A stretch of 64,000 nt of DNA from Halichoerus grypus (lineage: Eukaryota > Chordata > Mammalia > Carnivora > Phocidae). Positions 12,715-25,112 of this stretch are shown here, piece after piece. The notes below the pieces were generated by a model. The model did not search any database and was not told the DNA's origin. It was given only the letters and a program-made list of their open reading frames with translations. The DNA is taken from the NCBI RefSeq assembly GCF_964656455.1, contig NC_135714.1:58615850-58679849 (forward strand). Reading direction: 5' to 3'. Each line of letters starts with the position of its first letter. Within the stretch, counting starts at the first letter, position 1. The position numbers and the translations under genes are program-made.

Positions 12715-14109
12715 CAGTCCTCACTTTATACAATAGTGCAAGACCATAAAAATGAGTGTGTAAGGCGAAACCCGATAAAGGGATCCTAAAAATCAATGGG
12801 AAAAAACAACAGTTGTTAAGTGACCTTTAAAATGTTCTCCTCAAACATTAAAAACTCTTACTGTGGTTCATAAATATATAGGGAAATGAAAAAAAAAGTA
12901 AAACTTATATTTGTTCAGTATACTATAATTTAAAACATTAAAAACATCGAGGGGCGTCTGAGTGGCTCGGTCAATTGGGTGTCTGACTCTTGATTGTGGT
13001 GCAGGTCATGATTTCAGGTTTGTGAGGTCGAGCCCCAGGTCTGGCTCCTTGCTCGGCACGGACCCTGCTTAGGATTCTCTCTCTCCCTCTTACTCTGCCC
13101 CTCCCCACTCCCTCTCTAAAACAAACAAACAAAAAAACTTAGAAACATTGAGAATTAAAGTTATTTCTTTGCAAAAACTTGATCAGAGGAGTTTGAACAG
13201 TAACTTGCCTTCTTCTCATCATGTAACTTACAATATGGCGCAAGCATCTTTTCTGTGCCTTGGTGAATTGAATTGTATATTCCTTTCTAAGTTTGGATCA
13301 GCCTCCATTTTGTCCTCTGTAATCATTTGCCGAGCGATCTTCTTGTGGTTTGTAGTTTTTTCAGAGTTGTGAAGTATCCCTGAGAGTTTCTTTAACGTGA
13401 TGCTTTATGCGGGTCCCACTTACTCTGGGATGTTGTCATCCTTTTTGTCACAAGAACCTTCTTCATTTGTGTGAGACAGTCGGCCTTCACTAAGCTCCTG
13501 TGGCTCATAGCCGCATTGCTCCAAAGCGCACAGCGTCAACATTCCAGGGTCACCTAGTTCTTGGACAAGCCATTTCCATTCAGTCAGAATCCTCCCATAG
13601 CGACCTAATCTTGTCTTCTGCATTCATAGTTCTTACCTTCCCGTGGGCCCGGGCTTCTGCTGTCTTTGCTTTGTTGTCACCATTTTCAGGCCTTCTGTTC
13701 ACATCTTAATTTCACTTCCAGTGTCGCCACATTTTCTTTGCTGCCCTGTCACCTTTACAGGTTAATTCCCTTTGTCGATGATCTACTTTTGTGAAATGTC
13801 ATGTGAGCTGATCACTGGGAGACAAGGAGGAAGGATGATTTGTCATTTATGTTTGAACTGAATAACGAGTGTGCAGCGACCAATCATCCACAGACTTGTA
13901 AAGAAGTGACATGTTGCTCACTGATCCTGATGCTCATCTTTATTTACATAGTGATTTGTGGACCAGAGGGCCCGCAGCTCTTACATAATTACTCACAGTG
14001 AACTGACACCATAACTGACATTTGAACTGTGTTGTTGGATGGCTGGGGTTATTTAACTAAATGGTGGCTCTGAAATTCATGCCTGTTTCAACTGAGTACA
14101 GTGAGGACT
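12715..14109. mobile_element. Degenerate DNA transposon, hAT (Zaphod-like), about 1.4 kb
   Basis: The left end CAGTCCTCACTTTATA and the right end TACAGTGAGGACT are terminal inverted repeats of the CAGTCCTCACTT type I associate with Zaphod (hAT-Tip100). Subterminal similarity continues for about 40 bp. The interior has no long ORF and holds one Can-SINE. No 8-bp TSD is visible. The family name is from recall and needs a library search. Confidence 0.5.
12953..13137 (+). mobile_element. Can-SINE, older copy
   Basis: GGGGCGTCTGAGTGGCTCGG head, 'CTCTCTCTCCCTCTTACTC' body and AAACAAACAAAC tail. Imperfect TSD AAAACATCGAG against GAAACATTGAG. It is inserted in the hAT element. Confidence 0.88.
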
Positions 14110-14542
14110 TCTGGCTGAGTATAGATGACAGTAGTTTTGAGTTCTGTAAATTTTGCAGAAAGCAAAAGCTGAATGGTGCTATTGCATGGATTCTTTGTAT
14201 GGTATTAATATGATACTTTATCCAGCAATATAACTTAATGCCTTAGTATATAACTTTTGTGCTGTCTAAATTCACATTTCTAATTCTCTTAGGGGTTTAT
14301 TAACCTCTCATTCATTGCCTCCCAAAAATTTGGCAGTGGGCTTAAACCCAGTTGATTGGCTCATATTAAAAGAGAGTCTTTTTTCTACTGTATTTGCCAG
14401 GCAATCTTCTTGTGTTTTGTAGTTTTTTAAATTTCTCCCACCTGTATTTGTACCGAATTCAAATAGTTGTAAAAAATGTCACAAATTTATAAATTTACAA
14501 ATCTAAAACATTAGATTAAGTTTGTCTTAAAAATTAAGTTCC

Positions 14543-14743
14543 GGGGCGCCTGGGTGGCTCAGTCGTTAAGCGTCTGCCTTCGGCTCAGGTCGTGATCCCA
14601 GGACCCTGGGATCGAGCCCCACATCGGGCTCCCTGCTCCGCGGGGAAGCCTGCTTCTCCCTCTCCTACTCCCCCTGCTTGTGTTCCCTCTCTCGCTATGT
14701 CTCTCTCTGTCAAATAAATAAATAAAATCTTTAAAAAAAAAAA
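14543..14743 (+). mobile_element. Can-SINE, young full-length copy
   Basis: Near-consensus GGGGCGCCTGGGTGGCTCAG head, CTCGCTATGTCTCTCTCTGT body and AAATAAATAAATAAAATC tail. TSD AAATTAAGTTCC / AAATAAGTTCC. Confidence 0.95.
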
Positions 14744-14818
14744 AAATAAGTTCCTATCTATAGAAATTTTACCTTTTTAGGGCAACCTTTCTCATTTGGC
14801 GAATTTATTAGAAAATTG

Positions 14819-14832
14819 CCACTAGATGGCAC
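14819..14832 (+). promoter_or_regulatory. CTCF-like core motif
   Basis: CCACTAGATGGCAC fits every position of the common CTCF core CCASYAGRKGGCRS. It is just after a young Can-SINE, in non-repeat sequence. Binding is not shown. Confidence 0.4.
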
Positions 14833-15004
14833 TGTTGATCTGTCTGCTACAATTGCTTAGTCCTGTGTTCATTTTAGACAGAGACGCATAGAGGCAAAGG
14901 GGCTGTGGTAATAACAAATATCTGGATGCTCTAAGAAAAGACAGTTCTCTATCTTGCTGAAAAGCCACTAATATACAAAATAATACTGGATAAAATTTAT
15001 TACA

Positions 15005-15240
15005 TTAAGGATTTATTATGTTTCAGGCACTTTACATTTATTACTTCATTGAATCCTCACAGTAATCCTTGGGGGTTGGAGCTATTTATGTATATTTTAC
15101 TAATGAAGGATTTGAGGCACAGAGTGGTTAAGTAAAACTTCCCTTAAGGTCACTGGAGCTGGTAAGTAATTGAGCTGGGATGTGAATCCAGGAAGACTGG
15201 TTCCTCATGCCGTTACTTTTAACTATTATGTTACCCCTCA
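15005..15240 (-). repeat. MIR
   Basis: 'TTTCAGGCACTTTACATTTA', 'TTGAATCCTCACAGTAATCC' and 'GGCACAGAGTGGTTAAGTAA' are the reverse-complement MIR core in order. Confidence 0.85.
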
Positions 15241-15264
15241 CCAGCACATCAGTGTTAGCTAGTG

Positions 15265-15385
15265 AGTAATATATCATACTGTGTGGCAAGTATTCCTTTA
15301 TATGGATGGTTTTATCTAATCCTCAAGGCAGTCTTATGGGTAGGGATTATCTTCTTTGTTTTATATATGAGGAGACTCGTCTACA
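15265..15385 (-). repeat. MIR fragment
   Basis: 'TCTAATCCTCAAGGCAGTCT' followed by 'TATATGAGGAGACTCG' is a second, shorter minus-strand MIR. Confidence 0.6.
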
Positions 15386-15681
15386 TTACTTACCTACTTA
15401 ATCTACATTATACTGGGACATGGTTTGTTGATTGATAGAAAAAGTCGGTTATCATAAAACAATGCATATTTACCTTAAATATTGTATTATAACATAAATC
15501 ATTTAAATATTCATTCATCAATCTTTTGATGGGGTCCACAGCTCTTTGGAACCTACTGATTAGAATTTTGAATCATCTTCTGGCATTAATAATACCTGTG
15601 ATTCATTGCCTCTCATTTTCAGTTTGAGATGAAACTATCTCAGTGAAAATTCATATTGATTTTTAAAATATCTCCCAATCT

Positions 15682-15888
15682 GGGGCACCTGGGTGGCTCA
15701 GTCAGTTAAGCATCCAACTCTTGATTTTGACTCAGGTCATGATCTCAGGGTTGTGAGACTGAGCCCTGCTTCGGGCTCTGCACTCAGTGTGGAGTCTGCT
15801 TGGGATTCTCTCCCTCTCCCTCTTCCCCTCTGCCTGTTTGTGCTCTCTAAAGAAATAAATAGTTAGATAGATAGATAAAATATTTTTT
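15682..15888 (+). mobile_element. Can-SINE
   Basis: GGGGCACCTGGGTGGCTCAG head and a (GATA)-containing A-rich tail. TSD ATCTCCCAATCT on both sides (AAAATATCTCCCAATCT / AAAAATCTCCCAATCT). Confidence 0.93.
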
Positions 15889-15904
15889 TAAAAATCTCCC
15901 AATC

Positions 15905-17320
15905 TTCATGATTGTCTTGTCCGTATCTAAATCCTTACTAACTCATTTTAGTTCTCAAGAGTCTTTCCAAAACATTCAGTTTAGTTTTTATAGAAATAGC
16001 AACTGTTTTCTTCTCACACTCCATTGTTATTATTATATTTTATTGTATTTTATTTATTATATTTATTATATAGTTTATTTGCTTATACCGTTTTTAATTA
16101 AATTACATATTTACTGGGAAAAAACTAGCAAAAACAGTTTAAGAAATACATACAATTATCTCTTGAGTATCATGAAAGTCAACTGGTATGAGCAGTAGTT
16201 TTTTTAACTGCTTTCTGGTTTTTCAGCAAGCCCTGAGCATCAGCTTCCATGTTTTACAGAAGAAATGGAACTCCTTTATTCATTTCGGTAGGTTGGCTAT
16301 GTGGGAGTACGTTGAGATAACCCCTCCCATCCAGGTCTTAATAAGATGGTTACAATGAATCAGTGAAACAATGAGCAAATGAGCAAATGAGATGATTCTA
16401 GTTGATCACACCTCCACTTGTCTATCATTCGGTTAAAAATTTGGATTCCACATTATGTCATGATTAGAAATGGGAGATTATTTTTCACAATTAGGGCAAT
16501 ATCTTGAGTAAAAGAAATTCTGACTTAGAATTATAATTCCGATGTTGCAGGACAAGTTTGCATAGGATTAATCAGAGTATACAGACCATGCATCTCATTT
16601 GGATAAAAACCGAGGAAATGAGATAGAATTCTGCCCTGTTTGGTGGTAATGAGCCTGTCTCAGGCCAGACCCCCTTTTATGTTCAGAAGCTATGCAACTT
16701 TGGTCGGGATTGGAAGCATTCAGGATACAATTGTGTGTCCTCAGTCATGCGGCCTGGCTGTTTTTCCTGAAGCTGATCCACAAACTACAGAGAAATAAAA
16801 ACAACCACATGTGATGCTTCCCTACTCCTATCCTGACTGTATATGGTCTGTCAGTATCAGTAAGTGGTCATTTTGTCAAGGCCAGAAAGAGGTCTGCTAT
16901 TCATGTTCTGTATATTTTTTCTCCTAATCAGGTATTATTTGCTTTTAGCTTTTATTGAGTTATATCTGTTGAAGTGATATTATATTAACAGTTATGTCAT
17001 TTGTAGAGTATGTATCAGTATGTAATGTGAAAAAAAGGGTGAAATAATGGGCTTTAAAAATTGAGAGCCATTCTTTTCTAACTAAAACAATGAAAGAGAA
17101 ATTAAAATATCTAGAAGCTTAAAGTACCCTGGAAATTTGCTATAAATATTTGTTATAGTAGGGGATTTGGTACAGGAGAAGTTTGGTTTCAATGGATTTC
17201 AATTATATGAACTGTATGAAAGCATTCAGATATAACCCTATAAAACAGCAAGCGCTAAATGATATTTTAATGTGGTGTTTTACTATTGCTTTATGACAAC
17301 TTCTATTACTGGTATCCGTA
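15905..17320. other. Intron, nothing recognised
   Basis: AT-rich single-copy-looking sequence. The 96-codon ORF near 15.9-16.2 kb is low-complexity Tyr/Leu/Ile-rich and not credible. Confidence 0.5.
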
Positions 17321-17324
17321 ATTG

Positions 17325-17525
17325 CAAATATTTACCATTTACTATTGACAGGCACTGTTCTAACGTGCTTTCTATGTAGTAAATCATTTAACACCCACAA
17401 CAACTCTTACCAGAAGGTGCTATTTTTTTCAATCTGTGGTGTATAGTTAAGGATATTAAATGAACTGAGAAACTTGTGTAAGGTCAGGGAGGTAGTGAGT
17501 AGCAGAGCAATGCTAGGAGAAGCAA
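17325..17525 (-). repeat. MIR
   Basis: 'GACAGGCACTGTTCTAACGTG', 'ATCATTTAACACCCACAACA' and 'GTAAGGTCAGGGAGGTAGTG' follow the minus-strand MIR order. Confidence 0.75.
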
Positions 17526-19675
17526 TGTGTCCTTTCAACCATAATCACCGTCCTACAACAGAGACTGCAAGGCAGGTGCCAAGAGAGATGCTTGCTCATC
17601 TCCTCATGTTTTCTTGCTTTCTAAAGTCTACTTTTCATCTATTCTAAAACAAAATTATTAGGTAGAATGGGAAAACTTATTCCATCTTATCTATCTTTTT
17701 CTAAAATAGTTTTCCAAATGCTTCCCTTTAATTATCAAGGTTGAAGTCTTTGAATATTAACATCTTCCAATTTATGTAAGGGGATTAAATAGAGAAATTA
17801 GACTGAAATATAGGATTAAAGGATTAAATCTGGAGGGATTGAGTAAGAAGAGTTAGAGTTTACTGTGTAGATTTAACAAAGATAAGCTTTTCTAATAATT
17901 AGTAGGCATAAAAATGGGGATATTGACCTAATTAATAAGGATATAGATATATGCATTGCCTAAAACTTAATTCTTCATTTGGACAAAAAAAATCTTGGCC
18001 ATAATTGCTTTTCTTAAGAGATTATGCAATTTATGTATGCAGAATACTTATTGCTCTATTTTTAATGTTCTTGACAAGAGTGGGAAATTTTCATCACCCT
18101 GGACTTTTTCATGTTTATGGAGTCATTTATTCTGTTTATTTCTAATTGATTTCCAAATTTTGACCTGAGCTACTGAGGGGATGCAAAATGGTTCCCTTTG
18201 TTATAACATCTTCCCCTCTTTCCGTAGGAAGAAAGCCCAGTTCTGTGTTTGAGGCTTCATAAAATATTCCATGTGGAATATTTTTTAGTAATATATTTCC
18301 TCCACTAGACTACTAGTTCCACCAAAGTAGGGAGAATTACAGGTAACATTTTATTCTGAAATCCACTCTGTATCATGGTAGACTTTTAGTGAATGTTACT
18401 GATGGAATGAATGAACTCTGTAGTTTCTCAGCGACTGCTTTTTTCGTTTGTTTTAATTCAAAGCCCAACTTCTAGCCAGAATAATGTAAGTTCTTTTGTC
18501 CTTACAAGAAAAAGCTGAACAAACTGAAAACCAATCCGTTTCTTGACCCATCAGAGAACTGAGGTTGTAGGGCAAACCACCATCCCAGAATCTGGAGAGA
18601 GGCAAATCCAGAGAGTCACAACCAAGACCTACTCACATTGAACAGAAGCTACTGGAGCTATAAACTGATAACTTAAACTGACTCTTAAATGGAATTTTGA
18701 TGAGTTTTTGGAGGCCAAAGGTATGCTAGCATAAGAATGAGAAACTCTTGGGCCCATAGTTTTGGGTGTGGCAACAAAAAAAATCACAAGGCATGACAAA
18801 AGGCGAATGAAAACAGTCTGAAGGGACAAAACAAGCATCAGAACCAGATTCACGTATGACACAGATTTTGGAATTATTGGACGGAATTTAAAATAACTGT
18901 GATTCATATATTAAGGGCTCTAATGGAAAAAGTAGATAACATGCAAGAACAGTTGGGCAATGAAAGCAGAAAGATGGAAACTCTCAGAAAGAATCAAAAA
19001 GAAATGCTAGAAATCAAAGCTACTCTAACAGAAATGAAGAATGCTTTGATGGGCTCAGTTGTAGACTGGACATGCCAAGGATAATATGCTTGAGAATATG
19101 CCAGGAGAAACTTCTCAAATTGAAATGCAAAGAAATAAAAAAAGAAGGGGGGGAACCCTGGAGCATCCAAGAACTGTAGGATATTTTCAAAAGGTAGAAC
19201 ACCCATGCAGTTGGAATACCAAGAGAAGAGAGAAACATTATTTGAAGTAATAGAGGCTGAAACTTTGCAAAATTAATGACAGACACCAAACCACAGAGAA
19301 CACCAAACAGGATAAATACCAAAAATGGTCAAAAGATTTGAACAGACACTTCACCACAGAAGAAATAATTACATGAATAGATACTCAACATAAGTAGTTA
19401 TTAGGGAAATTCAAATGGAAACTATAATAGGATACTATTGCACACCTGTTAAAATGGCTGAAATTAAAAAGACTACTGACCATACCATATATTGGTGAGG
19501 ATGTGTTGCTGTTGGGGATGCAAAATGGTTCCCTTTGAAAATAGTGTGGTCATGTCTTAGAAAGTTATATGTATACCCATTATATGGTGCAGCCATTTCA
19601 TGTCTACATATTTACCTAAAAGAAAAGCAAACGCATATTAATATGAAGACTGTATATGCATGTTCTTATAAGCTT

Positions 19676-20000
19676 TATTTCCTTATAATTTCTGGAGGCT
19701 AGAAATCTGAAATCAGAGTGCCAGCATGGTCAGATTTGGAGAGAGCTCTCTTCCTGGCCTTCAGACAGCCCCCTTTTTTCCTGTATCCTCACAAGGTGGA
19801 GAAAGAGAGCAAACTCTCTGGTATCTCTTTTTATAAGGGCACTGATTCCATCCTGAGGGTTCCATCCTGATGACCTCATCTAAACCTAATTACTTCCCAA
19901 AGGCCCCATCTCCAAATATGTTATATTAGGATTTGGGGCTTCAACATATACATTTGGGGGGACACAGTTCAGTCCATAGCAAGTGGTAACTGGTGGATGG
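19676..20000 (-). repeat. Interspersed repeat of the same type as 3690-4036 (LTR-like)
   Basis: 'TTTCTGGAGGCTAGAAATCT', 'TTTTATAAGGGCACTGATTC', 'CCCAAAGGCCCCATCTCC' and 'GGGGGGACACAGTTCAGTCC' are the hallmarks of a common mammalian repeat, probably MST/MLT-like. Family and strand are uncertain. Confidence 0.55.
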
Positions 20001-20080
20001 AGGTTAGGGCTTCAACATATACATTTGTGGGGGGACACAGTTCAGTCCATAGCAAGTGGTTACTAGTGGTTGGAGGTTAG
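19936..20080. repeat. Tandem duplication, two units of about 71 bp
   Basis: The unit GGCTTCAACATATACATTTG...CAAGTGG...GGAGGTTAG occurs twice in a row (about 19937-20007 and 20008-20080) with few differences. A 13-bp GGTTAGGGGACAG doublet follows. Confidence 0.85.
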
Positions 20081-20279
20081 GGGACAGGTTAGGGGACAGG
20101 AAAGAGGGAGGAAAAAGGGCTTGAGGAAACTCCAGGGTGGTGAATGTGCTTATTGATTGTGGTGATGGTTTTCACAGGTATATACATATGTCAAAACTTA
20201 TCAAATTATATACTTTAAATATATGCAGTCTATTATATTCAAATATTCTTAAATAAAGCTATGGTTTAAAAAAACAGAT

Positions 20280-22170
20280 CTTTCAGGAATACAAGTAAAT
20301 GCAATAAAACTATGTAGAAAGGAAGTCAAGAGAATGATAAGCACAGGATGTAGAATGAAGTTTCCATTAGGTTGGAGCAGGGAAAGGGATGGCTTAGTGG
20401 ATGTATTGTGTGCTTGAATAGAGATTACTGTCAAGGCCATAACTTTTGTTTTGGGTGGTGGATTTGCATCTGCCTAGCTTATTATGAAAAATAATTAATT
20501 ATTTAAAATTTGACTGTGCTTGGACCAATATTGAAATTGTGTCACAAGTCATGAATTATGATGTAACCAATTTATTTGAGGTTTACTCAAAGAAAAAGAG
20601 GCCATATTTCAAACAGAATATTTTGTTCAAATCCTTTGTGACATCATTTGAGTGTTTACATAGAAACAAAGCCACCCCTGTGATGGCATTCTCCCACTTT
20701 AAAAAAAAATTTTTCTCTAACAGGTAACATTTTTATCAAAGAATTTTTATTCAAGGCAAACAAAGTGGATGATAATTCTCCTGCATGTGGTTATGTTAAC
20801 CAAGTGGTGGCAGCACTGAGCAAGCAGGTTTTTTTTTTTTTTTTAAGGCTAATGGTTTATACTGGAAGCTGAGTAAATTACTTTGATATGATTTACATAT
20901 TAGTAGGATTGGTTGGTCCCTGTAGCCCCGTATGTCTTTCCCTATTTATTCCCAAGTGGAAACTATCCCAAGGTCACCGAGATATATAGAATTACCTCTT
21001 TTTGAGCAATTGCTCTCATAAACAGGTTGTATCATGTAACTCAAGATGCCTGACTGACTACTCAAAGTATCTCAAGATCCAGAATTTCCTGGAACCACAG
21101 TGATTACTTCTTTTCCTTTTTACCTTTTTTCTTTTTCCCTTACCATGATGTCCTAATCTATTTTTTGAGTGCATTCTGCATTGATAAAGGATTTACCAAA
21201 ATCAAAAGACCCTTTGAAACATCTGACTATTTCTCTGTAGAAAGTCTTTTAAAAGATCTGTTCATATGGTTGCCTTCTGACCCTCTTTATTCATTTACCA
21301 GTTCAAACAAGATTTACCAATCTGCATATAACTCTCTGCCAGGCCCTAGGGGAACGAGGTCGTTAGGACATAGTTGAAACTAACTGTCCTTCAGAAGTTT
21401 GCAGGCAAGGTCCCCCAAACACAACATCTCTTCTTTTCCCTGTGTGTTAGAGAAGCTCATTAGGATAGACATGCTCGCTCATCTGAGGGTTCTCCTCTAT
21501 AGAATATACGCTGCTTGGAGTGCAGTATAGTACATTTGACAGAAGTCACTGAGTCTAGTGCCTAGGAAACCAAGGGTTTAATAAACCAGGATGTTTTCAG
21601 TACTCTTTCTGAAGAATAAGGCAACTTTTGGATCTCCATGTACCCTTTAGGTCACTCAAGAGAATTATGAAGGGCAAAAGCAGCAACCTTTGTGTTATGT
21701 GTAGGTCCCTACTTCCCATTAATTTGTTTTTTTCACAGCCTTTAAAATAGGTCTGCCTAGGAATGTCCTGTGCAGTTTCTGTGGCTATAGGAGAAAGGGG
21801 CTAAGGAAGGGTGGAAGGCCAGATCCAGCCCTTTCTGGCCTAGACAACACCTCCTACTCCACCTCCAAGCTCTACTAATTCTCAAATTTGGGGGTCGAGT
21901 AGCAGAGTGAGATTAGACTCACTTCCCATTCCTTTTTTGTCCCCTCACTCCTCGATGATGAAACAGCTCTTAAATGATGTTGGGCAAGTAGTAAGCACCT
22001 GGTAAGTATTTTCTGTCTCGAAACCTTGATGTAGAACCCAAAGGGTGTCATTTAAATATTACTTACTGGCTTGAGAACTGGAGACACAGCTTCCAAAAGT
22101 ACCTCTCTTATTTACTCCTATAAAATAATTAACTCATTAAGAGACTATAGCTAAATAATTTGATTAGGCA
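20280..22170. other. Intron, nothing recognised
   Basis: Single-copy-looking intron. It has a poly-T run at 20828-20844 and no credible ORF or repeat name. Confidence 0.5.
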
Positions 22171-22174
22171 GACA

Positions 22175-22310
22175 TTTATTCCATTAGAATATAGGCTCCA
22201 GAGGGTAAAAATTTTGTCTGTTTGGTTCACTATGTATCCTAAATCTTTAGAACAATACTGGGCACATGGTAGATACCCAGTAAATATTTGTTGAGTGAAT
22301 AAATGAGCAC
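22175..22310 (+). repeat. L2 3' end
   Basis: 'TAGAATATAGGCTCCAGAGG', 'GGCACATGGTAGATACCCAG' and 'ATATTTGTTGAGTGAATAAA' form the L2 3' end. Confidence 0.75.
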
Positions 22311-22679
22311 ATTTTCAAGGGCCTATATTCATGTTCAGAGTGTGGACTTTAACCTATAAGCATAAAGCTTTGCCTTAAATTTCTGACTTTTCAAATCCTG
22401 TTTGAAAAACAGACAAACATGAAACTTCTACTTCAAATTTATATTGGAAGACATAAAAATGCCAGATATATAACAACATAGATGCACAGATACTGACAAA
22501 TAAAGATTTTAATGAAAGCCACCTTTGGCTTTTCGTTTTATTTTTAAAGGATGGATGTCAGAGGTTATATAGAAGGATCAGACATCTTTTCCTTATGGTG
22601 GCCTCTTCTAATTATTTCTGGTTGTCCACTGGTTTTGTCTAGTTTCTTCATCTATAGGCCAGGGGTAATAGTAGTCATT

Positions 22680-22915
22680 TTCCAACAAATATTTATTGAG
22701 TCCCTCCTGTCCCAGGCACTGTTCTTTGTGCTAGGAATACATCAGGGAAAAAAAGACAAAAATTTCTGTCCTTGTGGAGTAACAGGAGACACAGACAATA
22801 AAAAAATAAATGTAATAAATATACATTTATATTTATTAGAACTTGATGTGCTATGAGAAAAAATGTAGAGCATAGTAAAGAGGATCAAGATGTTGGGGGA
22901 CAGGTTGTATTTTTG
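22680..22915. repeat. L2-related ancient repeat
   Basis: 'ATTTATTGAGTCCCTCCTGT', 'CCAGGCACTGTTCTTTGTGC' and 'GTCCTTGTGGAGTAACAGGAG' are typical of decayed L2-class copies. Confidence 0.55.
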
Positions 22916-24425
22916 TTTCTTGAACATTTTATTATGAAAAATTTCAAACATACAGAAGAGTTAAAAGAGTGGTACAGTGAACACCCATATAATCCCAACC
23001 AAGGTTGTTAGCATGTTGCTGTTTTGCCTTGTCACATATCTATCCATTTATTCATTCATCAATCCATTTTGTTTTTGAAGCATTTAAAGGTTAGAATATA
23101 CAATGTATCCCTAAAACTTCAGCGTGCATATCATTAACTACAGATCAATATGTATGTTTTTAGGTGAAATTTATGTTGCATTGAAATGCACACATCTTAA
23201 GCCTATTATTACATAAGTTTTGAACAATGTAAACTCTCATGTAACTTAAACCCCTATCAGAATAACGAGTGGTTTTTGTTTGTTTGTTTGTTTGTTTTAA
23301 ATCAATTGAGAGGTTTTTTTTTCATGTTCCCTCCCAGTCAATCCCTGTCCCTACCTTCATCCTCATCCTCAGGGAACCATTGATCTGGTTGTTTTGTTTT
23401 TGTTTTCTGCATGCATATTGCCCATTTGAATACCTTCCTTTGTAAAATGCCTGCTTATATATTTAGCTCATTTTTAAAAACTGAATTATTTGTCTTTTTA
23501 AGATTTAGTTTTGACAGTCCTTTATATATTTAGATACAAGTTCTTTGTCAGATACGTGTTTTGCAAATATTTTCTCCCGGTCTTTGGCTTGGTATCCATT
23601 TTGTTAATGGTGTTTTTTGATGGGCATAAGATTTTAATGTTTCTGAAGTCTAATTGATCAGTATTTTTCTATTGTGCTTTATGTTTTATATTCTAAGAAA
23701 ACTTTGCCTGTATCTAGCACACAAATTAAAGTTTTCACCCAGAAATTATTCAGTTTTAGCTTTATGTTTAGATTTATAATCCATTTGTAATTAAATTTTC
23801 TGCATGCTATAGCGATTATGGTTCACTTCCCCTCCCCATGGCTATCAAGTTGTTCAAGTACTTTCTGTTGAAAAGATTTTCCTTTCTTGATTGAACTGCT
23901 TTGGCGTTTTTGTAAAATACCAGATGACTGTGTAAATGTGAATCTAAAGCTGGGCTCTTTATTCTGTTCCATTGATATGTTTGTCTATCTCTACACCAGA
24001 ACCTCACTGTCTTGATCGCTGTCACTGTATAGCAAGTCTTGAAGTTAGGTATTGTGAGTCCTCTAACTTCACTCACTTTCAAGATTGCTTCGGATATTCC
24101 TGTGCCTGGTGATATAAATTTTAGAATCAGTCAGCCTCTACCAAAAAACCTCATAGAATTATGATTGAGATGATATTGAACATATAGATCAATTGGGAAG
24201 AATTGACATCATAACACTATTGAATCTTCCAGTCCATGAACACAGCATACCTTCCATTTATTTAGGTCATCTGTCAGCAGTGTTTTCTAGTTCTCATTAT
24301 AGAGGTCACCCTCAAACTTTAAAAATTAATCCTAAGTGTTTTATGATTGGTAAACTATTATAAGATGTATTTTTAACATTTCATTTTCAAGTAGTCACTG
24401 CTTGTGTATGGAAATACAATTGATT

Positions 24426-24613
24426 TTTTTTTAAAGATTTTATTTATTTATTTGTCAGAGAGAGAGACAGGGTACAAGCGGGGGGAGCAGCAGAGGGAGA
24501 AGTAGGCTCCCTGCTTAGTGAGGAGCCTGATGTGGGGCTCGATCCCAGGACTCTGAGATCATGACCTGAGCTGAAGGCAGATGATTAACTGACTGAGCCA
24601 CCCAGGTGTCCCA
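24426..24613 (-). mobile_element. Can-SINE inside old L1
   Basis: Poly-T/AAAGATTTTATTTATTTATT at the left and CACCCAGGTGTCCC at the right. TSD ACAATTGATT at 24416-24425 and 24614-24623. Confidence 0.93.
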
Positions 24614-24916
24614 ACAATTGATTATTTGTATTGATTTTGACTTTGTACTCTGTGGTCTTGCAAAATCCACTTTATTATTCTTTTGTTGTTTTGTAAATTC
24701 TTTAGGATGTTCTGTGTAAATAACGATGCCATCTGTGACTAGTGCATTTCAGTTCTTCCTTTCTGATCTTAGGCCTCTTTTTTCTTTTCCTTGTATTATC
24801 ACATTAGCAAGGATCTCCAGTAAAACACTGGATAGGAATGGTGGGAGTGGAAACCCTTGTCTTCTTTTCCTAGGGAAAAAGATTCAGTATTTCATTAAGT
24901 ATGTTAGCTGTGAGTT

Positions 24917-25112
24917 TTTGTTTGTTTGTTTGTTTGTTTAAGATTTATTTGAGAGAGAGAGAGCAAGAGAGAGAGAGAGAGCAGGGGAGGGACAGAGGGA
25001 GAGGGAGGAGGAGACTCCCCACTGAGCAGGGAGCAGGACTCCATCCCAGGACTCTGGCATCATGACCTGAGCCAAAGGCAGATGCTTAACTGACTGAGCC
25101 ACCCAAACGCCC
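24917..25112 (-). mobile_element. Can-SINE with (TTTG)n tail
   Basis: Reversed tail (TTTG)5 then AAGATTTATTTGAGAGAGAG, GA-rich body, and head CTGAGCCACCCAAACGCC at the right. It lies within the same old L1. Confidence 0.92.

Larger units (their letters stand above)
18470..20270 (+). mobile_element. Old L1/HAL1-type LINE with an inserted repeat
   Basis: 18.5-19.3 kb encodes scraps of an ORF1-like coiled coil (residues MEKVDNMQEQLGNESRKMET over 18.9-19.1 kb). 19.3-19.67 kb resembles the end of L1 ORF2. 20.08-20.27 kb is an L1 3'UTR end ('ATTCTTAAATAAAGCTATGG'). Direct joining of ORF1-like and 3' parts without an RT suggests HAL1 (half-L1) or a deleted L1M. An unrelated repeat interrupts it at about 19.68-20.0 kb. 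Confidence 0.65.

Noticed and set aside
14543..14620. SINE heads as tRNA genes
   Set aside because: The A/B-box-bearing heads are the tRNA-Lys-derived part of Can-SINEs; they lack a cloverleaf 3' half and carry SINE bodies.
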